From Bacillus glycinifermentans (GTDB taxonomy: Bacteria > Bacillota > Bacilli > Bacillales > Bacillaceae), in assembly GCF_001042475.2 (NCBI RefSeq), contig NZ_LECW02000001.1:62001-126000 (forward strand): DNA of 64,000 nucleotides, given 5' to 3'. Every line of letters begins with the position of its first letter. Position 1 is the stretch's first letter. The position numbers and the translations under genes are program-made. Below the pieces are notes generated by a model. The model saw only the letters and a program-made list of their open reading frames with translations. It was not told the origin of the DNA and made no database searches. Positions 1-7,920 of the stretch are shown in pieces.

Positions 1-1
1 G

Positions 2-706
2 AAAGTCAAAGCCGGCCAAGCAGGCAAAGATATTGTCAATACGGCAAACGTGGGCGGCGATAATGTTGATACTCCCGACAAGCCGAGTCATGAAGTCAAA
101 GTATATCCGCGATATCCTGTATTAGAATCTGAAAAAACGGCGAAGAAACTGGATTCAGATAAGGACAAGTATGAAGCGGGCGACACGGTTGTCTATACCA
201 TTAAGACCCGCAACACGGTAACAGACAGCAAAGTAGAAAATCTCGTCATTTCAGACAAACTTCCAGCCGGCCTGACGTATGTAGAAGGCAGCTTAAAAGC
301 GAGCAACGGCGGCGAAGCGAAATTTGAAAGCGGCAAGGTTACCGCCAACTTTGGCGATGTAAGCGACACCGAATGGCGGACTGTGACATTCCAAGCGAAA
401 ATCGAGCCCGGCTATGCGGGTAAAACGATTAAAAACGTCGCAGAGGTTGACGGCGGAAATATCGACACACCGGATAAGCCGGGAGTAGACATCACCGTCG
501 AACCGAAAGATCCTGAGCCGAACAAACCAAGCGAACCTAATAAACCAAACAAACCTGAAAAGCCAGACAATACAGATCAGAAAACAAATGAAGGAAATGA
601 GCTTCCGGATACGGCAACAAATACGTTTAATCTGATTTTCGTTGGTTTAGGATTGCTTCTGGCAGGGACAGCCCTTTGGTACTTTAGAAGAAAGAGAAGT
701 GTCTAA
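2..706 (+). CDS. C-terminal part of a sortase-anchored surface protein with DUF11-like repeats (5' end outside window)
   Basis: The reading frame is open from base 2, so the window starts inside the gene. Two copies of a beta-sandwich repeat of the DUF11/isopeptide-adhesin type are recognisable by recurring phrases such as GGDNVDTPDKP and GGNIDTPDKPG. Then come a Pro/Lys/Asn-rich wall-spanning linker (EPNKPSEPNKPNKPEKP), the sorting motif LPDTA, a hydrophobic segment of about 20 residues and the positively charged tail FRRKRSV. LPDTA fits class D sortases, and the next gene encodes such a sortase 9 bases downstream, so enzyme and substrate are probably co-transcribed. The protein is expected to be covalently attached to peptidoglycan; its ligand cannot be told from this fragment. 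Confidence 0.9.
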   Translation, partial: KVKAGQAGKDIVNTANVGGDNVDTPDKPSHEVKVYPRYPVLESEKTAKKLDSDKDKYEAGDTVVYTIKTRNTVTDSKVENLVISDKLPAGLTYVEGSLKASNGGEAKFESGKVTANFGDVSDTEWRTVTFQAKIEPGYAGKTIKNVAEVDGGNIDTPDKPGVDITVEPKDPEPNKPSEPNKPNKPEKPDNTDQKTNEGNELPDTATNTFNLIFVGLGLLLAGTALWYFRRKRSV

Positions 707-715
707 ATCTCTGTC

Positions 716-1276
716 GTGAAAAAATATATGTCTATTCTCCTCATTGCAGCAGGACTCGTTCTTATAGGCTATGGAGTATGGAAAGTGATAGATACCGGCA
801 AAAAGACAGAACAAACATTAGAAGATGCGAAACTTGCAATTGAGCATCCCCAAAAAGTAGATCAAGACCGGTTCAAGCCCAAGTTCGGCGAAGCGGTCGG
901 CATTCTGGAGATCCCTAAAATCAATGCAGAGCTGCCGATTGTAGAGGGCACCGACGCAGATGATTTGGAAAAAGGAGTCGGGCACTACAAAGGCAGCTAT
1001 TATCCAAATGAAAACGGACAAATCGTTTTATCAGGGCACCGGGATACCGTCTTTCGCCGAACGGAAGAACTGAAAAAGGGAGATCGATTAAAGGTTTTGC
1101 TGCCATATGGAAGTTTTTCATATGAAATCAAAAAGACGAAAATCGTAGACAAAAGCGATATGTCCATTATTACGCTGCAGCATGACAAAGAGGAGCTCAT
1201 TCTTACGACTTGCTATCCCTTTTCTTATATCGGCCATGCGCCAAAAAGATACATCATTTATGGAAAAAGAGTTTGA
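716..1276 (+). CDS. srtD: Class D sortase (YhcS/SrtD-like transpeptidase)
   Basis: A 186-residue membrane-anchored cysteine transpeptidase that joins LPxTA-type surface proteins to the cell wall. Residues 5-25 form an N-terminal membrane anchor and the rest is the extracellular beta-barrel. The catalytic residues are visible: His in LSGHRDT, Cys in LILTTCYP and Arg in APKRYIIYG. It closely resembles B. subtilis YhcS as I remember it. The start is a GTG right after the stop of the LPDTA substrate gene, which suggests translational coupling. In B. subtilis the sortase follows yhcR, a nuclease; here the partner is a DUF11-type adhesin. A perfect hairpin follows the stop. Confidence 0.93.
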   Translation: MKKYMSILLIAAGLVLIGYGVWKVIDTGKKTEQTLEDAKLAIEHPQKVDQDRFKPKFGEAVGILEIPKINAELPIVEGTDADDLEKGVGHYKGSYYPNENGQIVLSGHRDTVFRRTEELKKGDRLKVLLPYGSFSYEIKKTKIVDKSDMSIITLQHDKEELILTTCYPFSYIGHAPKRYIIYGKRV

Positions 1277-1282
1277 TAATAG

Positions 1283-1310
1283 GTCGCAGGAATTCCTGCG
1301 ACTTATTTTT
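1283..1310 (+). terminator. Terminator of the surface protein-sortase unit
   Basis: GTCGCAGG and CCTGCGAC form an 8-bp stem around an AATT loop, followed by a T-rich tract (TTATTTTT). It lies 6 bases after the sortase stop codon. Confidence 0.85.
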
Positions 1311-1519
1311 AATCTAACATCAGATTTTACATACTATTCTTTTAGTGATGTCCATCCTTTAGGAAACGATCATGAATAGAGCGGCTAAACGTATAATCAC
1401 AAAGGTTTCAAACCCTGGACATTAAAAGAGTACAAGCTGTTGACTGTATATTGCTTATAGAGACATATGATAGCTTTCATTATATAATAAATCAGCCTTT
1501 CAGGTTAGAGGTGGATTGT

Positions 1520-1735
1520 ATGGAATTTTCTACTGATTTAAAAAGCAGAATAAAGAAAACAATTGCTAAAAAAGGACTTCTAAAGCCATGCACAAATTGC
1601 AATCATGATGAAGCGATAATCATAGAGCCCTTTATAAGGCTGGATCTGCAAGATGATTCTTCGGTTTTGAGCTCTGGACCTGAAGCGATCCCTTCCATTG
1701 CTATCGTATGTGCCGGCTGCGGGAAAATTGATTGA
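1520..1735 (+). CDS. Small hypothetical protein with two CxxC motifs
   Basis: A 71-residue protein beginning MEFSTDLKSRIKK, preceded by AGAGGTGG at a suitable distance from ATG 1520. A longer in-frame start at 1451 has no ribosome binding site. It has CTNC near residue 31 and CAGC near residue 66, an arrangement able to bind one zinc ion. I do not recognise the family. It precedes an AbrB-type regulator on the same strand, but no functional link is visible. Confidence 0.6.
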   Translation: MEFSTDLKSRIKKTIAKKGLLKPCTNCNHDEAIIIEPFIRLDLQDDSSVLSSGPEAIPSIAIVCAGCGKID

Positions 1736-1836
1736 TATGCAGCGAAGGTGTTAATGCCTGCGGAATTTCACTAAAAAATCATTCTGCCTGAGTTTGCAAC
1801 CGAAAAATTTCAAAAAAAGATGGGGAGGATGTTTTT

Positions 1837-2121
1837 GTGGAAAAAGCAGCTTTTATTAGGAAAATGGATGATCTGGGGAGAATTGTATTGCCGAAAAGGA
1901 TAAGAAAAGCTTTGAAAATCAATGAACAAGATTCGATTGAGATATTTGTTGAAGATGAAAAAATCATCTTGCAAAAATATTCAGAAGGCAGAGCATGCTT
2001 TGTTACCGGCAGAGTATCCGATCAAAATAAAGTTTTATCAGGGGGAATCGTGTTAAGTCCTGAAGGAGCAAGGACCTTATTGCAAGACCTGTTGTCTCTC
2101 CGATTGCAAAAAGAAATCTAG
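1837..2121 (+). CDS. AbrB/SpoVT-type transition-state regulator
   Basis: A 94-residue protein starting at GTG 1837, 8 bases after GGGGAGG; the nearby ATG 1829 is in another frame. Residues 1-50 form the swapped-hairpin AbrB domain (MEKAAFIRKMDDLGRIVLPKR, then KALKI and a stretch like DSIEIFVEDEKIILQKY), which binds DNA as a dimer or tetramer. The remaining 44 residues resemble the tails of AbrB and Abh and would mediate tetramerisation. It is probably a paralogue of AbrB/Abh acting on growth-transition genes. Its targets are not evident here. Confidence 0.85.
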   Translation: MEKAAFIRKMDDLGRIVLPKRIRKALKINEQDSIEIFVEDEKIILQKYSEGRACFVTGRVSDQNKVLSGGIVLSPEGARTLLQDLLSLRLQKEI

Positions 2122-2181
2122 TTATAGATGCTGCCGAATCATAAGCCTAAACATTCGATATGGAAAAAGGAAGTGCAATAA

Positions 2182-2538
2182 ATGTCAGATTATCCGTTAA
2201 AGCATGACCACTTGGGGAGTGTCGTCTACAAGCTGGAAACATACACATTTTGTTTTCGGGGAGTCCCTGCTGCTGAAATTCAAATTATGCATGTTCCAGG
2301 AGAAAATGCGTCCTTTTCTTTTCAAATTGAAAGAAATGAGAGGTTTTGGCCGGACCTTCCACTCAATTTTTCTAAACGATTGTCCGCAGGTGCCGATGAA
2401 TTAGAAGACCTTGGATTCGGACAAATATGGTACGGAACCAAAATAGAAGCTTTGCAGGCTGCTGCAGATGCAATTGAACATATTCTTAAAAAGCATAAAG
2501 TTCAGGATAAATTGGAGTTTGCAAAGACCGCAAAATAA
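2182..2538 (+). CDS. Hypothetical 118-residue protein
   Basis: Starts at ATG 2182 after AAGGAAGTG. The protein (MSDYPLKHDHLGSVVYKLE...) is soluble, without signal peptide or membrane segment, and rich in aromatic residues in its middle part (FRGVPAAEIQIMHVPG, ERFWPDLPLNF). I do not recognise the family. It follows the AbrB-like gene by 60 bases and ends before a strong terminator, so it may be read from the same transcript. Confidence 0.6.
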   Translation: MSDYPLKHDHLGSVVYKLETYTFCFRGVPAAEIQIMHVPGENASFSFQIERNERFWPDLPLNFSKRLSAGADELEDLGFGQIWYGTKIEALQAAADAIEHILKKHKVQDKLEFAKTAK

Positions 2539-2552
2539 TCAATTATCGAATC

Positions 2553-2585
2553 TCGCCCTTTATTTCTAAGGGCGATTCTTTGTTT
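2553..2585 (+). terminator. Intrinsic terminator after the 118-residue protein gene
   Basis: TCGCCCTT and AAGGGCGA form an 8-bp stem with a 7-base loop, followed by TTCTTTGTTT. Confidence 0.8.
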
Positions 2586-2778
2586 AATTAAGGAAACGTG
2601 AGCCGTTAAGATAAACAGTGATAAGTAGAATAGAGATGCTGCCTGGCACGGGATAGTTCACGCGTTTCTTTTTTCGAATGCTTCTGCACGTCAAGAGAAC
2701 CAGTCTGTCTGGGGTATGGACGGTTTTTTCGAGGCCGGCTGTTCCTTATGTGATGGGAGCCCGGGGAAAGACTCTCTT

Positions 2779-3759
2779 TCAGCTTGTTAAAAACACTTTC
2801 CCTTTCACAATGTCAGAGGTTTCAACAGCTCGTTTAACTTGTGACAAGTCATACAAACCGTCCTCTTTCATCAAACACAGCTTGTTATCAGCTATAAGTT
2901 GAATCAATTGATGAAAAGTGCTTTGCCATTTCTCAACCGGGGTATCTTGATTCCAATTTCTTAAATGAAACATGCTGGCGTTAACCTTTGCTTTTTTTAT
3001 AATATCTGCCCAATTTACTTGTATCCCTGATAAAAGGCCAATCGTTAGAAACGTTCCATTAGGGCGAACGCAAAAAGCCAGATTGTTTCCCGATGCTCCG
3101 CCGATCGAATCAATGGCTGCGTCTGCACCAATTCCATTTGTTACATCCATAACAGTTTCATAGAGGGGGAGTTCGGAAGTATCTATAACATATGATGCTC
3201 CAAGCTTGAGAAGCTCTTCAGTATGCTTATTGTTTCTCGTAACTGCGATTAACCGAAAACCGAAAACCTTCGATAGCTGTGCAAAAATCCGCCCGATAGA
3301 AGAACCGCAGGCATTCACCAATAGAACATCATTCGGTTTTAGCTTTAAGACTTCCGTACAAGTAATCCAGGCCGTGACGGGATTAATATACAGCTGGGCT
3401 GCGGTCACATCATCGATATGTTCCGGTATGGAAATTGCGAGGTCTGCAGATGTTTTTACGTATTCTTGCCATGTACCTTCTCCGCGCAAAGGCAAAACAC
3501 GTTTGCCGATTAAATCTTGTGATACAGAAGAGCCAACATCTTCTACGATACCCACACCTTCATAACCAGGAACAGCCGGCAAAGAAATTCGATGAGCGTA
3601 TGCGCCTGTGATCGGTATAATGTCAGAAGGGTTTATCGGCCTTGCCAGCATTCGAACGAGCACCTCATGATGCTTAGGAGGTTCAATCGATCGATGTTCG
3701 ACTGTTAGAACATCTTTCGGGTTGCCGAATTTGTAGAATGTAATACATTTTGCATCCAA
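2779..3759 (-). CDS. Zinc-independent MDR-family NAD(P)H:quinone/enoyl reductase-like oxidoreductase
   Basis: A 326-residue medium-chain dehydrogenase/reductase without the structural zinc cysteines. Signatures are ARPINPSDI and ITGAYAHRISLPAVPGYEG in the catalytic domain and a Rossmann segment around LLVNACGSSIGRIFAQLSK, where the usual GxGxxG is modified. The pattern resembles quinone reductases and mitochondrial-type 2-enoyl thioester reductases. I place the start at TTG 3759 because AAGGAG lies 9 bases upstream; the longer ATG at 3777 would turn that ribosome binding site into the codons MKE. The gene is monocistronic, and no regulator adjoins it. The substrate is unknown. Confidence 0.8.
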   Translation of the reverse strand: MDAKCITFYKFGNPKDVLTVEHRSIEPPKHHEVLVRMLARPINPSDIIPITGAYAHRISLPAVPGYEGVGIVEDVGSSVSQDLIGKRVLPLRGEGTWQEYVKTSADLAISIPEHIDDVTAAQLYINPVTAWITCTEVLKLKPNDVLLVNACGSSIGRIFAQLSKVFGFRLIAVTRNNKHTEELLKLGASYVIDTSELPLYETVMDVTNGIGADAAIDSIGGASGNNLAFCVRPNGTFLTIGLLSGIQVNWADIIKKAKVNASMFHLRNWNQDTPVEKWQSTFHQLIQLIADNKLCLMKEDGLYDLSQVKRAVETSDIVKGKVFLTS

Positions 3760-3864
3760 GGCTTTTAACTCCTTCATTCGTTTTTTTATTTCATTATATC
3801 ACTCATGTTTGAAAATGAAGAAAGACAAGGGGGCAAGCGTATCCCCTGTCTTTTCTTTCGATCC

Positions 3865-5415
3865 TTACGTATTGTTTTGAAACTGTTTAAGCGCGCGCCT
3901 GAATTCATGATCACTCATTTTTCTCGAAATGAGCTTGAATTGCCCGAGAGATCTGTCATGAACGCGACGGGGAAGATGCTGTGAAACACCTGTATGTTTT
4001 TTATGATGATTCGGTTTATGAGCAAGCTTATGCCCTTTTCCTGTAAGCGCCATTCCAAACGAGAAACATAAAATCAGCAGGCTTAGAATAAAGGAAATGA
4101 AGAAAAAATCATGATATGTCATCATGCGGGCCGCTTCAGTTTTGCCGGTATTCATCAAATGATAGGCCATATCTTTTTTTAAGGCAAAACTTGCGATGAT
4201 TGGTATCCACGCATAAGCGAACAGTCGAATAAACTGTACGGCGACAATCCTTTGCACCAGGTCCGGCAGCGGACCTCCTAAAGCGGCTCCCATGAGGCCG
4301 GATGCTACGGTAAACCCGACGCCGGCCATTAAAATCATAAAATTGCAGGCATACATATACAACGGGACATGATTGCCCAATAACAGTCCTTGCAGAACGG
4401 CGGCCATGATACAAATCGATCCTAATATTCCGATCACGCCCGGGCCGAGCTTGTCATACAGCAAGGCGCTGAGCAGCGCTGAGATCCCAACGCCGCAAAT
4501 GAAAAATAAGTAGAAAAGCAGGAAATCATGATGGGAAATCCCGTTATCTTTCAGCATTCCTTGCAGGGAAGACAAGCTGAACACCATGCACATATAACCT
4601 GAAACAATGACTAGCAGCCCCAATATTGGCTTGGGACGCAGCATTAATTTGAACGGCAGGAAGGGTTTTTTCATGCAACATTGCGTTGTGAATAAAATCA
4701 CAAAGAGGAGCAGGCTTGCTCCCGCACTTTCCCATACATAAGGAGAGGACAATCCCCGTTTTAAAAAGCCGATGAACGTGAGAACCGTCAAAGCAGAAAC
4801 GATTCCCGACAGGATAAACCCGATAACATCAAAGGGATGTCTGTTCTCAGCCGAATGTTCGTTTTGAAGAAAGATGCGGCTCAAAACAATTCCGCTGAAT
4901 GAACATGCGCCGGCTGCATAACATAACCATCTCCAGTGGCCGGAAACGGACGAGATCGCCCCGAAAAACGTTCCCAAAATGGCAAAGCCAAACAATCCGC
5001 CGACAAGGACAAACAATGCAAAATTTCGAATGCTGATTGGGAATGAAAGGACCAGCATGGGAATCATCATCATGAGCACCGTCCCCGTGCCGATCCCCTG
5101 CAGCATGCGGCCGATTGTCATCCATAACAAATTCGGAGATGCTCCGCATATCAATGCGCCCAAAATAAAAAGACACATTGAGGCGACATACGTTCTCAGA
5201 GCACCGATTCGATGCCGCAGAAAAGGTCCGAACGGAACGAATAAACCAAAAGCGACAGCTCCGACGACAAACGGAATAAGAGCTGCATTAGCTTCGGCGT
5301 GAAACGTCTGCTGCACCAGCCTTTGCGCTGAAGTAAACGCACTATTCATCCTTAATCCGGGGCCGATTGACAAGACTGCCAATAATGAAATTCCCCAGTG
5401 TTTACTTATTTTCAT
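3865..5415 (-). CDS. MFS multidrug-type transporter
   Basis: A 516-residue integral membrane protein with about 12-14 hydrophobic segments, of the EmrB/QacA-like part of the major facilitator superfamily. The loop LRHRIGALRTYVAS corresponds to the MFS motif after helix 2, and the segment GRMLQGIGTGTVLMMM matches motif C-like glycine-rich helices. The C-terminal 50 residues are basic and cytosolic (KGHKLAHKPNHHKKHTG). A ribosome binding site AAAGGA precedes ATG 5415. The substrate cannot be deduced, but the gene is preceded by a leader terminator, a feature common in drug-inducible exporters. Confidence 0.85.
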   Translation of the reverse strand: MKISKHWGISLLAVLSIGPGLRMNSAFTSAQRLVQQTFHAEANAALIPFVVGAVAFGLFVPFGPFLRHRIGALRTYVASMCLFILGALICGASPNLLWMTIGRMLQGIGTGTVLMMMIPMLVLSFPISIRNFALFVLVGGLFGFAILGTFFGAISSVSGHWRWLCYAAGACSFSGIVLSRIFLQNEHSAENRHPFDVIGFILSGIVSALTVLTFIGFLKRGLSSPYVWESAGASLLLFVILFTTQCCMKKPFLPFKLMLRPKPILGLLVIVSGYMCMVFSLSSLQGMLKDNGISHHDFLLFYLFFICGVGISALLSALLYDKLGPGVIGILGSICIMAAVLQGLLLGNHVPLYMYACNFMILMAGVGFTVASGLMGAALGGPLPDLVQRIVAVQFIRLFAYAWIPIIASFALKKDMAYHLMNTGKTEAARMMTYHDFFFISFILSLLILCFSFGMALTGKGHKLAHKPNHHKKHTGVSQHLPRRVHDRSLGQFKLISRKMSDHEFRRALKQFQNNT

Positions 5416-5463
5416 ACTGCAATTCCTTTCTTTTCTTGCTTGTTCATCTAGTTGACATTCAAT

Positions 5464-5494
5464 AAAAAAGACGCCTTCAGAAATAAAAGGCGCC
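5464..5494 (-). terminator. Leader terminator (possible attenuator) upstream of the MFS gene
   Basis: Read on the minus strand: GGCGCCTT, a 9-base loop, AAGGCGTC, then TTTTTT. It lies about 50 bases before the start codon at 5415 and downstream of two possible -10 boxes TATAAT (minus strand, 5516-5521 and 5548-5553). Transcription of the exporter must therefore read through it, which points to conditional antitermination. Confidence 0.7.
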
Positions 5495-5664
5495 CGTTTA
5501 GGAGAAAACAGGTCTATTATAATGCCATCGAGAAACTTTTAGCTTCTATTATACTAGTATTTCTTTCAAACGAAAAGGCATCCCGGATATGCTCTTTTCT
5601 GTCATTTCCTGCAGGTGATGGGAATGGTATCATTTCAATATGAGTGTAAAAAGGAGGAATAACG

Positions 5665-6345
5665 ATGATCGGAATACTTGCCGGCATGGGGCCGAAATCG
5701 ACCGGGCCGTTCGTTGATAAAGTGGTAGACGAGTGTCAAAGAATGTATGGGGCAACATATGATATGGATTTCCCGCACATGATGATTTATTCGTGTCCGA
5801 CCCCTTTCTTTATTGATCAACCCATTAATCATGCAGAGATGGAAGCGGCAATTATAAAAGGCGCCCGTAAGCTTGAACAAACAGGGGTTGATTTTATTGC
5901 GATTCCTTGCAATACGGCACACATCTACTTTCAACAGCTGCAACATTCGGTTTCAGTACCTCTCTTAAACATGATCGATGAAACGATAAAAGCCATACCC
6001 GGGAATTCAAAAAAGATAGCCTTATTAGCTACTGATCCGACCGTTCAATCGGGCATTTTTCAAGATGCTTTTTTGAAAAACGGCCTGGATTATATCCATA
6101 AAGATCATTGGCAAACGTGTGTGAATCAAATCATACAAATGATTAAAACAAGTCAAATCGACGAATCCGTTCAGTTGTGGAAAACGTTCTCTAAAGAACT
6201 AACCGAGGAAATTGACGCGGCAGTGATTGCCTGTACGGATTTAAATGTCGTGACTGATCAACAATCAGACATTCGTTTCATTGACTCATCTGCTTGTCTC
6301 GCCAAAGCGATTGTCCATAAATATCTTTCATTGACGGGTCGTTAA
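5665..6345 (+). CDS. racX: Aspartate/glutamate racemase-family amino acid racemase (RacX-like)
   Basis: A 226-residue PLP-independent racemase with the family start MIGILAGMGPKST. The two catalytic cysteines lie in PCNTAH (around residue 81) and IACTDLN (around residue 190). Length and sequence resemble B. subtilis RacX, a broad amino acid racemase producing non-canonical D-amino acids for cell wall remodelling. GGAGG precedes ATG 5665. It is monocistronic and cytoplasmic. Substrate preference cannot be read from the sequence. Confidence 0.85.
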   Translation: MIGILAGMGPKSTGPFVDKVVDECQRMYGATYDMDFPHMMIYSCPTPFFIDQPINHAEMEAAIIKGARKLEQTGVDFIAIPCNTAHIYFQQLQHSVSVPLLNMIDETIKAIPGNSKKIALLATDPTVQSGIFQDAFLKNGLDYIHKDHWQTCVNQIIQMIKTSQIDESVQLWKTFSKELTEEIDAAVIACTDLNVVTDQQSDIRFIDSSACLAKAIVHKYLSLTGR

Positions 6346-6443
6346 GCCCATACATTTGAATTCGAGACGATGCAGAAAAGGAGCACATAAAGACTTTAAA
6401 ACAGAGGGACATCACCATCGCGGCGAGCATAAAAAAGGAGGGG

Positions 6444-6483
6444 AAAAAATTCAGCTGTTTGAATTGACGGATTCAAACAGCTG
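6444..6483 (-). terminator. Strong 13-bp hairpin terminator for the minus-strand gene ending at 6492
   Basis: CAGCTGTTTGAAT and its exact complement flank a 6-base loop. On the minus strand the stem is followed by AATTTTTT; on the plus strand there is no T-run. It starts 8 bases past the stop at 6492 and supports that ORF as a real gene. Confidence 0.85.
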
Positions 6484-6491
6484 GATGGATC

Positions 6492-6785
6492 TTAGTACGG
6501 ATGCTGAGGCAACGGGGTCCCCGGCGGTCTCCACCAAGATTCAACGGTTTTCCAAGCGGTATGATACTGATAGCCTCTTCCCATCAAATATCCAATCGCG
6601 ACCGCTTCCCTTAATGCGTGCCGGTAACCGAGATGCTGGGCCTCGCGCAATCCGTGTCTGACAACCGGATCTATGGCTGTCAGTGTTTGCTGTTTAAGGT
6701 TGGGATCCCGGTAATATAAGTCTGGATATAGATCTGGTTGAAGGTGAGGAACATAATCAGGAGCTTGATGGTAGCTGATATTCAA
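6492..6785 (-). CDS. Small Tyr/Pro/His-rich protein, possibly sporulation-related
   Basis: A 97-residue protein of unknown family starting at TTG 6785, 8 bases after GGGGGAG on the minus strand. It is rich in Tyr, His, Pro and Arg (YHQAPDYVPHLQPDLYPDLYY near the N-terminus; WWRPPGTPLPQHPY at the end), a composition common in spore-coat proteins. Upstream, the minus strand reads CATACATTA (about 6815-6823), which fits the sigma-K -10 consensus CATANNNTA; the -35 element is not clear. A strong terminator follows the stop. Function is unknown and the sporulation link is inference only. Confidence 0.6.
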   Translation of the reverse strand: MNISYHQAPDYVPHLQPDLYPDLYYRDPNLKQQTLTAIDPVVRHGLREAQHLGYRHALREAVAIGYLMGRGYQYHTAWKTVESWWRPPGTPLPQHPY

Positions 6786-6927
6786 TTTGATATCTCCCCC
6801 TTTTTAAGATAATGTATGTTGATATGGGTAGTTGCGGAATAGGCGATAAACATGTCCTTATCATTTTTCCGGGGCTTGAACAGTTTCGGAAAAGAGAGGT
6901 ATTCGGGTGGACGGAATGATGCAAAAA

Positions 6928-7251
6928 TTAATCGCTTTCCGCTGCGGCTTCAATTACATTTCCGATTGATTGGAACAGCGGGCCCAGAACATCCAGAGCG
7001 GCCCCTTTTTTGTCTTTTTCGCTCTTTCCTTGTATTTGAGCCAAAGCAGCTTGAATGCTGTTGCCTAAGGCTTGGATCAGATTGCCTTTAATCTGCAATT
7101 CGATTCCTTCTTTTTTGTCTTCCTCTTTTTTAGATAAAAATTTCGTTTGGCCAATAGCTTGAATGTAAGATCCATAGGTTTGTATCCATGCGCTTATCGC
7201 ATTCAGTTCATCTATTACGTCTTGTGTTTCTTGTGAATTTTGTTTTTTCAT
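6928..7251 (-). CDS. Small protein with three IQAIGN-like repeats
   Basis: A 107-residue protein with a good ribosome binding site (GAGGGGATGA). It contains a threefold degenerate repeat: WIQTYGSYIQAIGQ, then LIQALGNSIQAALAQI, then LFQSIGNVIEAA, separated by charged Lys/Glu stretches. The repeats could form amphipathic helices that pack on each other. I do not recognise a function; similar Bacillus proteins are annotated only as DUF families. It lies 142 bases upstream of another small minus-strand gene. Confidence 0.6.
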   Translation of the reverse strand: MKKQNSQETQDVIDELNAISAWIQTYGSYIQAIGQTKFLSKKEEDKKEGIELQIKGNLIQALGNSIQAALAQIQGKSEKDKKGAALDVLGPLFQSIGNVIEAAAESD

Positions 7252-7509
7252 TTCATCCCCTCTCTTTCCGGCCCGTTAATTCAATATAATCAAGAGTTTA
7301 TATTTTGGACTAGGTGTTTTTAGCAGTAAGGATCTTTTTCCATGTTTGACACGACGAAAGACAAGGTATTTGATAAATGGCCCTTTCATGAGAATAGGTT
7401 CCTCTATAAAAATAGAAATAAAGACTCCGTTAGAGGCATTTAAAAATCCCATGGAAGCCATTTAATTTTTATGTTAATTTATGCGTTAGACATTGGGATG
7501 GAGTTTTTT

Positions 7510-7664
7510 GTGAAAAATCGGAAGCGCTTTTAGCAGCTTTCACTCTATTATTTACTTTATCTATGAATTCAGTTTCTGTGGCTAATGCTGAAGAATCTAA
7601 AAGTTTAGGAACAATTAAAAAAATTAATGACAGTACTGGTGTTGCAGCATCTTGTTTTGAATAA
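7510..7664 (+). pseudogene. Small secreted-peptide gene with an apparent one-base frameshift
   Basis: After a ribosome-binding-like GGGATGGAG, GTG 7510 starts MKNRKRF and hits TAG at 7531. The other frame continues without a break as LAAFTLLFTLSMNSVSVANA followed by EESKSLGTIKKINDSTGVAASCFE and TAA. Adding one T to the TTTT run at 7528-7531 joins the halves into a roughly 51-residue peptide with a textbook signal sequence cleaved after ANA and a 24-residue mature part. It resembles secreted signalling (Phr) or small bacteriocin precursors in layout. A weak hairpin (AACGAGG/CCTCGTT) follows. The region is visibly AT-rich. Confidence 0.5.
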
Positions 7665-7729
7665 TAAATAACGAGGAAAAGAGAAATTCCCTCGTTATGT
7701 TAATCTGATATATAAAAAGGTGAATTCAT

Positions 7730-7885
7730 ATGAATAAGTTAATATTACCTTCTATAATAGTAATTTTTATTTTGTGGATTTTATTGCAAATAGCATTGAA
7801 TATGAATATTTTTAAAAATCCGTTGAATTATTGTATCGCCATAGTTATATTTTTCTTGTTTTTAAAGTTTGCAAAAGAAAAATGA
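7730..7885 (+). CDS. 51-residue two-helix membrane protein, candidate partner of the upstream peptide
   Basis: ATG 7730 follows AAAAAGGTG at a proper distance. The product begins MNKLILPSIIVIFILWILL and has a second hydrophobic stretch, YCIAIVIFFLFLKF, so it is nearly all membrane, ending in AKEK. It sits 65 bases after the frameshifted secreted-peptide gene on the same strand and in the same AT-rich patch. By position it could be an immunity or export helper for that peptide, but this is inference. No family recognised. Confidence 0.5.
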   Translation: MNKLILPSIIVIFILWILLQIALNMNIFKNPLNYCIAIVIFFLFLKFAKEK

Positions 7886-7920
7886 ATACTTATAACCGGT
7901 ATTGTTTCAAATTCTTGCTT

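Noticed and set aside
2678-2902. Plus-strand ORF of 74 codons
   Set aside because: Antisense to the end of the oxidoreductase gene; no ribosome binding site.
6356-6661. Plus-strand ORF of 101 codons after racX
   Set aside because: It has no proper ribosome binding site, crosses a strong terminator hairpin and runs antisense through the better supported gene at 6492-6785.
7276-7461. Minus-strand ORF of 61 codons in the AT-rich gap
   Set aside because: No ribosome binding site and no recognisable protein features; probably chance.
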